Assembly: GCA_910584005.1 (NCBI GenBank)
Contig: CAJTXR010000002.1
Location: 1-64,000 of the forward strand
Direction of reading: 5' to 3'
From: an uncultured Anaeroplasmataceae bacterium
Lineage (GTDB): Bacteria; Bacillota_I; Bacilli_A; Acholeplasmatales; Anaeroplasmataceae
DNA: 64,000 nucleotides
Shown: piece by piece, positions 24,522 through 32,342 of the stretch
How positions within the stretch are numbered: position 1 is the stretch's first letter
Layout: each line of letters starts with the position of its first letter
Position numbers and translations under genes: made by a program
The notes under the pieces: model-generated
Seen by the model: the letters and a program-made list of their open reading frames with translations, nothing else
The model's database searches: none
What the model was told of the DNA's origin: nothing

Positions 24522-25039
24522 TGGTGGAATATGAGTATGCTAAAGCCTTATTTGATTTAGCATTAGAAGAGAATAAAGTCGAACAGTTTACTGATTCCTT
24601 AAATGCAATTTTAGATGTTACAAATCGAGAAAAAGATTTTTTGAAGTTGATTTCCTCTCCAAGTATTGAACTTGAAGAAAAAAATAAAATTACAGAAAAA
24701 GTGTTTCACTCTTTTGATCCTATATTTTTAGAATTTTTAAAGTTGCTTGTGAAAAATCAAAGATTTTGTTTATTAGGCAATATTAAAGAGGAATATGATA
24801 AGATTCAAAGTTCTTATAATAAAATTTTAAAAATAGAAGTAATCAGCTCAGAAAAATTAAGCAAAGATCGATTAAAGAAAATTGAAGAGAAATTGGTTTT
24901 AAAATACAAAAACCAAAAACTTATTATTGAAAATACAGTGGATCCTAAAATTTTATATGGTTTACAAATCATGTGCAATGGAGAACGGTTGGACATGAGT
25001 TTGAAGAATAGACTATATAAATTAAAAGAATCCTTATAG
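24521..25039 (+). CDS. atpH: F-type ATP synthase subunit delta
   Basis: 172 residues. It begins EYEYAKALFDLALEENK, the usual N-terminal helix. The end segment has the family pattern of a conserved V-D-P-x-x-x-x-G (NTVDPKILYGLQI). It joins the peripheral stalk to the F1 head. Confidence 0.92.
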   Translation: MVEYEYAKALFDLALEENKVEQFTDSLNAILDVTNREKDFLKLISSPSIELEEKNKITEKVFHSFDPIFLEFLKLLVKNQRFCLLGNIKEEYDKIQSSYNKILKIEVISSEKLSKDRLKKIEEKLVLKYKNQKLIIENTVDPKILYGLQIMCNGERLDMSLKNRLYKLKESL

Positions 25040-25052
25040 AAAGGATAAATAT

Positions 25053-26558
25053 ATGGCAAATATTAATTTATCTGAAATATCAGCCCTTATTAAAGAACAA
25101 ATTAAGGCATATAAAGAACAGATATATACAGAAAATGTTGGTCGCGTAGTAGAAGTCGGCGATGGTATAGCCGTTGTATATGGCTTAGATAATGCAATGT
25201 ATTCTGAACTTTTAATTTTCCCTAATGGCGTTTATGGAATGGTTCAGGATTTGCGTAAAGATAGTGTTGGAGTTATTCTTTTAGGAGATAGTGCCAAAGT
25301 AAAAGAAGGCGACATTGTTAAATGTAGTGGTCGTGTACTTGAGGTTCCTGTGGGTGAAGAATTTATTGGACGTGTGGTAAATGCTTTAGGACAACCTTTA
25401 GATGGTAATGGGCCAATAAAAATTTCTAAGACCCGACCAATTGAAGTTAAGGCTACAGGTGTTATGGATCGTTCTAGTGTGAATACACCTCTTCAAACCG
25501 GGATTAAGGTACTAGATGCTTTAGTACCTATTGGCCGAGGACAAAGAGAATTAATTATTGGGGATCGTCAAACAGGAAAAACATCTATTGCGATTGATAC
25601 AATTTTAAATCAAGCTGGAAAAGATGTAATCTGTATTTATGTTGCGATTGGGCAAAAGGAGTCAACGGTTTCTAATGTTTATGAAACCTTAAAAGCACAT
25701 GATGCTATGAAATATTCAATTATTGTGTCTGCATCAGCTTCCAATCCTGCTCCAATGCTATATTTGGCTCCTTATTCTGGTGTTTCTATGGCAGAGTATT
25801 TTATGTATCAGGGAAAAGATGTTTTAATTATTTATGATGATCTTTCAAAACACGCAGTTGCCTATAGAGAAATGTCTTTACTACTCCATCGTCCACCAGG
25901 AAGAGAGGCTTACCCTGGAGATGTCTTTTATTTGCATTCTCGTTTGTTAGAGCGTGCTGCAAAACTATCAGAAAATCTAGGTGGAGGAAGTATTACTGCG
26001 TTACCAATTATTGAAACACAAGCAGGGGATATTTCTGCTTACATACCGACAAATGTAATTTCTATTACAGATGGCCAAATCTTTTTGCAGTCTGATTATT
26101 TTTATAAAGGAATTCGACCTGCGATTAATGCAGGATTGTCTGTATCTCGTGTTGGTGGGGCTGCACAGACAAAAGCAATTAAAAAAGTATCAGGTACGCT
26201 ACGGTTAGATTTGGCTGCTTATCGTGAGCTTGAGGCTTTTACTCAATTTGGTTCAGATTTAGATGCTTCTACAAAAGCACGCTTAGATCGAGGTCGAAGA
26301 ACCCAAGAAATTTTAAAACAAGGGTTACATAAAACTCTTTCTATGGAGGAAGAGGCAGTTATCCTTTATTGCTTAACCAAAGGGCATTTGGATACAATTG
26401 CGATAGAAGATTTAGCTCGTTTTGAAGAACAACTTTATCTAGATATGAAGGTTACAGAAGAGGGGCAACAAATAAGCAAATACATTTTTGAACATAAAGT
26501 ATTGCCTGAAGAGAATCAATTAGATTCTTACATTAATGAATTTAAAAAGAAGTTTTAG
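25053..26558 (+). CDS. atpA: F-type ATP synthase subunit alpha
   Basis: 501 residues. Walker A is GDRQTGKTS. Other marks are AIGQKESTV, YDDLSKHAVAYRE and RPPGREAYPGDVFY. Regulatory nucleotide-binding subunit of F1. Ribosome site AGAAAGG. Confidence 0.98.
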   Translation: MANINLSEISALIKEQIKAYKEQIYTENVGRVVEVGDGIAVVYGLDNAMYSELLIFPNGVYGMVQDLRKDSVGVILLGDSAKVKEGDIVKCSGRVLEVPVGEEFIGRVVNALGQPLDGNGPIKISKTRPIEVKATGVMDRSSVNTPLQTGIKVLDALVPIGRGQRELIIGDRQTGKTSIAIDTILNQAGKDVICIYVAIGQKESTVSNVYETLKAHDAMKYSIIVSASASNPAPMLYLAPYSGVSMAEYFMYQGKDVLIIYDDLSKHAVAYREMSLLLHRPPGREAYPGDVFYLHSRLLERAAKLSENLGGGSITALPIIETQAGDISAYIPTNVISITDGQIFLQSDYFYKGIRPAINAGLSVSRVGGAAQTKAIKKVSGTLRLDLAAYRELEAFTQFGSDLDASTKARLDRGRRTQEILKQGLHKTLSMEEEAVILYCLTKGHLDTIAIEDLARFEEQLYLDMKVTEEGQQISKYIFEHKVLPEENQLDSYINEFKKKF

Positions 26559-26569
26559 TAGGTGATAAA

Positions 26570-27445
26570 ATGGCAAATTCATTAAGAGAGGTAAAAAAAC
26601 GGATTTCATCTACAGAGAGCACAGCCCAAATTACAAAAGCCATGTATATGGTTAGTTCTTCAAAAGTAAAAAAGGCAGAAAAGAATTTTAAAAACTACCA
26701 AGATTTTATGATTCGAAAAAAAGAAATGGTACAAAATATGATTCATAAGGCTTCTGAAGATTTTAAACATCCGTTATTAGAAGAACGCTCTACAGAAAAA
26801 ATAGCTTATTTATTAATCACTTCTGATCGAGGGCTTGCAGGAGCGTACAATGCCAATGTTTTTAAAGCGGTAGAGGAAAGAATACAAACTCGCCATGAAA
26901 ATTTAGAACAACTAATTTTTGGAGCAATAGGAAAACAAGGCTTTGGATATTTAAAAAAGAAAAATTATAAATTAATTCATGAATATCCTACATTGGTAAG
27001 AGATGATGTCATGTTTATTGACATTTTACCCTTAGCTAAATCTTTTATTGATTTATATAAAAATAAGGAAATTGATCGACTCGTACTTGTTTATAATCAT
27101 TATATAAATTCTTTGACTCAAGAAGTTGTTTTTGAAGAATTATTACCCATCACGAATTTAAAATCAAGTGCGGCTGAGATTGATTATTTATATGAAACAG
27201 GAATTGAAAAAACATTAAATTTAGTTTTACCTATGTATGTACAAGATATGATTTATGGAGTTATTTTAGATGCAAAGGTATCTGAGCATTCGGCTCGAAT
27301 GAATTCTATGCGGAATGCAACAGATAATGCAAAAGAAGTAATTAGCAAACTTCAACTATTATACAACCGTGCTCGTCAAGGAGCAATCACTACAGAATTA
27401 ATTGATATCATAGGTGGAGCAAATGCGATAGGAGGCGATGCTTGA
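26570..27445 (+). CDS. atpG: F-type ATP synthase subunit gamma
   Basis: 291 residues. Begins SLREVKKRISSTESTAQITKAM, the conserved N-terminal shaft helix. The C-terminal helix has ARMNSMRNATDNAKE and NRARQGAITTELIDI. Central rotor shaft. Its TGA stop overlaps the atpD ATG. Confidence 0.97.
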   Translation: MANSLREVKKRISSTESTAQITKAMYMVSSSKVKKAEKNFKNYQDFMIRKKEMVQNMIHKASEDFKHPLLEERSTEKIAYLLITSDRGLAGAYNANVFKAVEERIQTRHENLEQLIFGAIGKQGFGYLKKKNYKLIHEYPTLVRDDVMFIDILPLAKSFIDLYKNKEIDRLVLVYNHYINSLTQEVVFEELLPITNLKSSAAEIDYLYETGIEKTLNLVLPMYVQDMIYGVILDAKVSEHSARMNSMRNATDNAKEVISKLQLLYNRARQGAITTELIDIIGGANAIGGDA

Positions 27446-28854
27446 TGCTTGGACGCGTAATAGAAGTAAAAGGACCAGTTGTAGATGTGATTTTTGAAGA
27501 TTCTACTCTTCCTAAAATTAATGAAGCATTGACAATTGGAATAGAAGCAGAAAAGAATCATGGAGTAGCAATAGAATTAACTTTAGAAGTTGCCCTACAT
27601 ATAGGGAATAAGGTTGTACGTTGTATTGCAATGGATTCCACGGATGGACTAGTTCGAGGAATGGAGGTTCATGCAACAGGAAATCCAATAGAGGTTCCAG
27701 TAGGTAAAAAAACTTTGGGACGTGTTTTTAATGTTTTAGGAAACCCTATTGATAAAAAAGAAGCATTGACAGATGAACCTCATATGCCAATTCATAGAGA
27801 TGCTCCTAAACTAGAAGAATTATCTTCAGAAGTAGAAATATTAGAAACTGGAATTAAAGTTGTTGATCTTTTAGCTCCTTATATTAAAGGAGGAAAGATT
27901 GGTTTATTTGGCGGTGCCGGTGTTGGAAAAACAGTTCTCATTCAGGAATTAATTCATAATGTTGCTCAAGAACATGGAGGAATTTCTGTATTTACAGGAG
28001 TTGGAGAGCGAACGAGAGAAGGGAATGATTTATATTCTGAAATGAGCGAAAGTGGAGTTATTAACAAGACCGCTATGGTGTTTGGACAAATGAATGAACC
28101 TCCAGGAGCACGTATGAGAGTTGCTTTAACAGGGTTAACTCTAGCCGAATATTTTAGAGATCAAGAACATCAGGATGTGTTATTATTTATAGATAATATT
28201 TTCCGTTTCACACAGGCAGGATCTGAGGTTTCAGCCCTTTTAGGCCGTATGCCATCTGCGGTTGGATACCAACCTACCTTGGCTACGGAAATGGGAAAAC
28301 TGCAAGAAAGAATTACTTCAACTAAGGATGGATCTATTACATCCATTCAAGCTATTTATGTTCCTGCTGATGATTATACTGATCCAGCTCCCGCAACAAC
28401 ATTTATTCACTTAGATGCTACAACAAACTTATCTCGTAAATTAACAGAAGAAGGTATTTATCCAGCAGTAGATCCTCTTGCTTCTACTTCACGTGCTTTA
28501 TCTCCTGAAATCGTAGGTAAAGAGCACTATGAAGTTGCAAGAAGAGTTCAACAAATGATTCAACGATATAATGAACTGCTAGATATTATTGCAATTTTAG
28601 GTATGGATGAATTATCTGAAGAGGATAAGTTGGTTGTTCTTAGAGCTCGTCGTATTCGTTTGTTTTTATCTCAAAATATGTTTATTGGTGGCCAATTTAC
28701 TGGCGTTCCAGGTGCGTATGTTCCAATTCAAGAAACAGTAAGAGGGTTTAAAGAAATTTTAGATGGATTACATGATGATCTTCCAGAAGAAGCCTTTAGA
28801 CTTGTTGGTACAATTGATGATGCTATAGAAAAGGCAAAGAAGTTAGAACAATGA
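27445..28854 (+). CDS. atpD: F-type ATP synthase subunit beta
   Basis: 469 residues. Catalytic subunit: Walker A GGAGVGKTV, GVGERTREGNDLY and LLFIDNIFRFTQAGSEVS with the catalytic Glu region. The ATG at 27445 is chosen (GGAGGCG upstream); a TTG one codon earlier is also open. TGATG overlap with atpG. Confidence 0.98.
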   Translation: MLGRVIEVKGPVVDVIFEDSTLPKINEALTIGIEAEKNHGVAIELTLEVALHIGNKVVRCIAMDSTDGLVRGMEVHATGNPIEVPVGKKTLGRVFNVLGNPIDKKEALTDEPHMPIHRDAPKLEELSSEVEILETGIKVVDLLAPYIKGGKIGLFGGAGVGKTVLIQELIHNVAQEHGGISVFTGVGERTREGNDLYSEMSESGVINKTAMVFGQMNEPPGARMRVALTGLTLAEYFRDQEHQDVLLFIDNIFRFTQAGSEVSALLGRMPSAVGYQPTLATEMGKLQERITSTKDGSITSIQAIYVPADDYTDPAPATTFIHLDATTNLSRKLTEEGIYPAVDPLASTSRALSPEIVGKEHYEVARRVQQMIQRYNELLDIIAILGMDELSEEDKLVVLRARRIRLFLSQNMFIGGQFTGVPGAYVPIQETVRGFKEILDGLHDDLPEEAFRLVGTIDDAIEKAKKLEQ

Positions 28855-29240
28855 AAATATTAGTTTCAACTCATCAAGGAAAACTATATGATGAAGTCGT
28901 AGAATATGTTGTTGTTCATAACACAGATGGTGAATTTGCAATTATGAATCATCATGTTCCTGTAGTGGCGGTTATGGATGAAGGCTATGTAAAGCTGGTT
29001 CGAGATCAGGCAGAATATTTTATTGCCATTGTAAATGGTATACTTGAATTTCATGATGACATAGTCAGTGTTTTAGCTCAAGAGGCACACATTGGGACCA
29101 ATAAAGATAGTGCGAAGATGCATTTAGAAGAATTTAGAAAAGAACGGCTAAACCAAAATCGAAAAGAACAAGTTGATTTTACTCAAAAAGAAAAAGAACT
29201 TCGTGAGCATTTGAAAAATTCTAAAGCTGGGCAATTATAA
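28851..29240 (+). CDS. atpC: F-type ATP synthase subunit epsilon
   Basis: 129 residues. N-terminal beta-sandwich with STHQGKLYD and DGEFAIMNHHVPVV, then a short helical C-terminal region that in the family can regulate ATP hydrolysis. Four-base overlap with atpD. Last gene of the atp operon. Confidence 0.93.
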   Translation: MKILVSTHQGKLYDEVVEYVVVHNTDGEFAIMNHHVPVVAVMDEGYVKLVRDQAEYFIAIVNGILEFHDDIVSVLAQEAHIGTNKDSAKMHLEEFRKERLNQNRKEQVDFTQKEKELREHLKNSKAGQL

Positions 29241-29270
29241 AAAAAGGCGTATCAAATTACGCCTTTCTAA
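29241..29270 (+). terminator. Hairpin after atpC
   Basis: Stem aaaggcgta/tacgccttt with a six-base loop. The following T-tract is interrupted, so read-through into the DUF1146 gene is possible. Confidence 0.6.
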
Positions 29271-29295
29271 ACTTTTTAAAGGTTAGGTGATCCAT

Positions 29296-29496
29296 ATGGG
29301 AGAAGTCATTTTATTTTCAACAGGATTTTGTATTTTTTTTGTAATTACTTTTCTAGTCCTCCAAGCATCTCGTTTAGAGGAATGCTTTAAAAAAGGGAAA
29401 GTAGTTCATATTCAAATTGCATATTTTTTTCTATCCTTTGTGATTGCGTTTATTATTACTTATGGATTGAATTATATCTTCCATTTATTTTTATAA
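29296..29496 (+). CDS. DUF1146-family (YwzB-like) small membrane protein
   Basis: 66 residues with two hydrophobic helices separated by RLEECFKKGKV. It sits directly after atpC, exactly where Bacillus has ywzB. Function unknown in the family. The start at 29296 follows AGGTGATCC; a GTG nine bases earlier is part of that ribosome site. Confidence 0.8.
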   Translation: MGEVILFSTGFCIFFVITFLVLQASRLEECFKKGKVVHIQIAYFFLSFVIAFIITYGLNYIFHLFL

Positions 29497-29554
29497 TAAA
29501 AAAATTTATTTTCTTTGTATAACCTCATAGGATTAGGACCATACTACTAGTGAG

Positions 29555-30241
29555 GTGAAAGAAATGAAAGATAAAATTAAAAGATTTTTCATAGACAAGA
29601 AGGAATTATTAGTATTCATAGCAGTTGTGGTTGTAGTATTTGCAACGGTAATTACGATTGCCAGCTTAGCATTAAGAGATACACCTGTTACAAAGCCAAC
29701 CCCTGATGTACCAGATGATCCAAGTGGACCAGTACTCAATCCTGATGATTCAAACAAACCAGATGTGCCTGTAGTAAAGGTAAAATTTATGGTTCCAGTA
29801 ACTGGAGAATATGAAGTTGTTCGCACCTTCTTTGATCTTTCTTTAACTGATGAGGAATTAGAATCTGCTATTATCATGAATGGTAGCTATATGATTCAGT
29901 CAAAGGGGATTAGCTATGCAAAATCAGACAATGCTGTTTTTGATGTTTGTTCCATTTATACAGGTACAGTAACCGCTGTAGAAGAAGATGAATTAAATGG
30001 TGTATGTGTGACAATTAAACACTCTGATGAAATTGTTTCTATGTATTCTTCTTTAAGTGATGTATCTGTTAAAGTAAACGACACAGTTACTGCTGGACAG
30101 GTCATTGGAAAAGCATCTACTTCTCTTACAGATGTTGAAGCAGGCGTTCATGTTCATTTAGAAGTTAAAGTAAAAAATGAATATGTAAATCCAACCACTT
30201 TATTTGGAAAAGAAATTGAAGAAGTTAGCTCTAGCAAGTAA
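29555..30241 (+). CDS. spoIIQ: SpoIIQ-like membrane protein with degenerate LytM/M23 domain
   Basis: 228 residues. One N-terminal membrane helix (about 19-41) is followed by a Pro/Asp-rich linker and an M23/LytM fold. The zinc-binding HxxxD position reads SKGISYAK, so the first His is lost, as known for Bacillus SpoIIQ, while GVHVHLEV is kept. In sporulating cells SpoIIQ on the forespore side binds SpoIIIAH across the septum. Synteny agrees: atp operon, DUF1146, this gene, then spoIIID. murA and spoIID, which lie between in Bacillus, are absent here. A plain M23 adhesion or cell-wall protein is the alternative. Confidence 0.7.
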   Translation: MKEMKDKIKRFFIDKKELLVFIAVVVVVFATVITIASLALRDTPVTKPTPDVPDDPSGPVLNPDDSNKPDVPVVKVKFMVPVTGEYEVVRTFFDLSLTDEELESAIIMNGSYMIQSKGISYAKSDNAVFDVCSIYTGTVTAVEEDELNGVCVTIKHSDEIVSMYSSLSDVSVKVNDTVTAGQVIGKASTSLTDVEAGVHVHLEVKVKNEYVNPTTLFGKEIEEVSSSK

Positions 30242-30249
30242 GAGATATT

Positions 30250-30276
30250 AGGCACAGTAGAATTGTGCCTTTTTTT
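30250..30276 (+). terminator. Terminator after spoIIQ
   Basis: Stem aggcaca/tgtgcct with a seven-base loop and seven T. Confidence 0.85.
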
Positions 30277-30321
30277 CATATTATCTAATATTTTAGCATA
30301 TTTAATATTAGGTGATTCGTA

Positions 30322-30594
30322 TTGGAAAATAATAGAGTATTAGAAATGGCGTATTTAATGATTGATGGAAGAAGAACTGTACGCGAGGTTGCAAAGCTGA
30401 TTGGATATTCCAAATCTACAGTTCATCATGATTTAACAACAAAATTAGAGCATATGGACTATACTTTATTTTTAGAAGTGAAATCTTTGTTAGAATACAA
30501 TAAAAAAGTCCGCCATTTAAGAGGCGGAGAAGCAACTAAGTTGAAATATCAAAAGGAATTTCAATCGGGAACACCCCTATCCGAATCAATTTAA
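30322..30594 (+). CDS. spoIIID: SpoIIID, sporulation transcriptional regulator
   Basis: 90 residues, family length. HTH segment TVREVAKLIGYSKSTVHHDL, then the diagnostic C-terminal stretch VRHLRGGEATKLKYQ. In Bacillus it controls mother-cell genes together with SigE. TTG start with AGGTGA seven bases upstream. Its last 59 bases overlap the convergent YigZ-family gene. Together with spoIIQ and spoVM it argues that the organism sporulates or did so recently. Confidence 0.93.
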   Translation: MENNRVLEMAYLMIDGRRTVREVAKLIGYSKSTVHHDLTTKLEHMDYTLFLEVKSLLEYNKKVRHLRGGEATKLKYQKEFQSGTPLSESI

Positions 30595-31156
30595 TATCTC
30601 CTAATTTGTATTGGTAGGCATCTTCCTTTATTTTATCAAAGAATTCAACTTTTGTATGTCCTTGAATGACAACCTCAGATAGAAATGAGGTTTCTTCTAT
30701 TTTTATATAAGGCATTAACTTTAATAAGGTTTGATAAGCAGAATAAGTTATCGTCATTTTAAACCGAACCTGTTCCTCAAGCTGATAAAAACTAGCGTGT
30801 TCTAAGGCAGCTACGGTGGCTTGTGTATATGCTCTTACTAGGCCACCAGCTCCTAATAAGATTCCTCCAAAGTATCTTGTCACTATAACTAAAATATTTT
30901 CAATATCCTGCTTTAATAAAACATCTAAAATGGGTGCCCCAGCGGTTTTTGCTGGTTCTCCATCATCACTCATTTTTTGGATATGATTTCCCAAACGATA
31001 TGCATAACAATTATGAGTTGCATCATAGTATTTTTTTCTTGTTAGATTTAAAATATCTTCAATTTCTTCCATTGTATTTACTCGAAAAGCCTGACCAATA
31101 AATTTTGATTTATGAACGACAATGGTAGATTCATATTTTCCTTGAATTAATTTCAT
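30536..31156 (-). CDS. YigZ/IMPACT-family protein
   Basis: 206 residues. N-terminal UPF0029/IMPACT domain with KSKFIGQAFRV, DATHNCYAYRLG, SDDGEPAKTAGAPIL and TRYFGGILLGAGGLVRAY. A short DUF1949-type C-terminal domain follows. Family members act in translation-related stress responses in eukaryotes; the bacterial role is unclear. The start at 31156 has GGTGATT upstream on this strand; the ORF continues open to 31201 without such a site. Confidence 0.92.
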   Translation of the reverse strand: MKLIQGKYESTIVVHKSKFIGQAFRVNTMEEIEDILNLTRKKYYDATHNCYAYRLGNHIQKMSDDGEPAKTAGAPILDVLLKQDIENILVIVTRYFGGILLGAGGLVRAYTQATVAALEHASFYQLEEQVRFKMTITYSAYQTLLKLMPYIKIEETSFLSEVVIQGHTKVEFFDKIKEDAYQYKLGDIKLIRIGVFPIEIPFDIST

Positions 31157-31253
31157 GGTAATCACCAATTCTATTATACATTGTTTATGAATTCTTTTCA
31201 ATTAGGATAGATTTTTAGTTCATTTTGATTTATAATGGTTTTGGTGTTAAACA

Positions 31254-32342
31254 ATGGATAAATGGACAATCGGTTTAAAAGTATTACAAAAAATAGAACA
31301 TAAGGGGTATAAAGCCTATATTGTAGGAGGAGCGGTTCGAGATTATTGCTTAAAAAAACCAATTCAAGATGTAGATATCACAACCAATGCTCTACCTAGT
31401 GAACTAAAGGTGATTTTTCCTGATGCTATAGTTTATCCTTCCTATTTAAGTACGAAAGTCTTTTATAAACAAGTCCTTTTTGAGATAACGACCTTTCGCA
31501 AAGATCTTTCTTATATGGATTATCGACACCCTATTGTACAAGCTGTAGATACGATTGAAGAGGATTTAAAAAGAAGAGATTTTACAATCAATGCTTTAGC
31601 TATGGATTCTTCTTTAAATATAATTGATTTATATACTGGAGTAGAAGATTTAAACTCTAAAAAGATTCGTTGTATTGGGAATCCTGAAATTAGGTTCAAA
31701 GAAGATGCTTATCGTGTACTACGGGCAATTGAACTTTCCTCTCGATATAATTTTGATTTGGATAAATCTATTCAAAATAGCTTTAAAAATGATTATTTAA
31801 AGCATTTAAAAGAAGAATATATTCTTCCAATATTAGACAATATATTAAATGATCCTTATTGGAAGGGGCTATCTTATATATGTGAGTTTGCTCTTCTTAG
31901 AAGTTATCCCTTTTATCAGGTTATGATTGAAGAATGCATAACCTATTCCTGCAAGGATGCCTATGCTTTATTTTATTGCTTACATAATTTTATTCCTACG
32001 AATATAAAAATATCTAAGGAAAGAGTGCGAAGAGCAAAAGATATAGCTTATTATGTTCGGAATGATTTTAATGCTGAAGCACTTTATTATGGAAATCAAG
32101 AAGTTCTTTTAGATAGTATTTCTATTTATCAAAAGATTAAAGGAGAAATTCAAGTAGAAGAAGTGAATCAAAAATATCAAAATTTACCCATTCATAAGGT
32201 TAAAGATATTTGTTTTGATTTTTCAACACTAGATAAAAATAAAATAGGAAGGATACTTCCATTAATAGAAAAAAAGTTATTACAAAATGAATTAAAGAAT
32301 ACAGCAGAAGAGATTACTGCTGAAATAAGGAGAATCCTATGA
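31254..32342 (+). CDS. cca: CCA-adding tRNA nucleotidyltransferase
   Basis: 362 residues. Class II nucleotidyltransferase: YIVGGAVRDY, QDVDITT with the catalytic Asp pair, EEDLKRRDFTINALAM, and RFKEDAYRVLRAIELSSRY. The tRNA genes in this window already encode CCA, so here the enzyme should mainly repair ends. The C-terminal region is shorter than in some relatives and lacks an HD domain. It overlaps the pullulanase gene by four bases. Confidence 0.93.
   Translation: MDKWTIGLKVLQKIEHKGYKAYIVGGAVRDYCLKKPIQDVDITTNALPSELKVIFPDAIVYPSYLSTKVFYKQVLFEITTFRKDLSYMDYRHPIVQAVDTIEEDLKRRDFTINALAMDSSLNIIDLYTGVEDLNSKKIRCIGNPEIRFKEDAYRVLRAIELSSRYNFDLDKSIQNSFKNDYLKHLKEEYILPILDNILNDPYWKGLSYICEFALLRSYPFYQVMIEECITYSCKDAYALFYCLHNFIPTNIKISKERVRRAKDIAYYVRNDFNAEALYYGNQEVLLDSISIYQKIKGEIQVEEVNQKYQNLPIHKVKDICFDFSTLDKNKIGRILPLIEKKLLQNELKNTAEEITAEIRRIL

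Noticed and set aside
29533..29877. Minus-strand Thr/Ser-rich frame opposite spoIIQ
   Set aside because: No ribosome site or homology signal; it is the antisense of the Pro/Asp-rich linker.
29555..30241. Active M23 metallopeptidase
   Set aside because: The first zinc ligand motif is replaced (SKGISY), so catalysis by the usual mechanism is unlikely; SpoIIQ-like role preferred.
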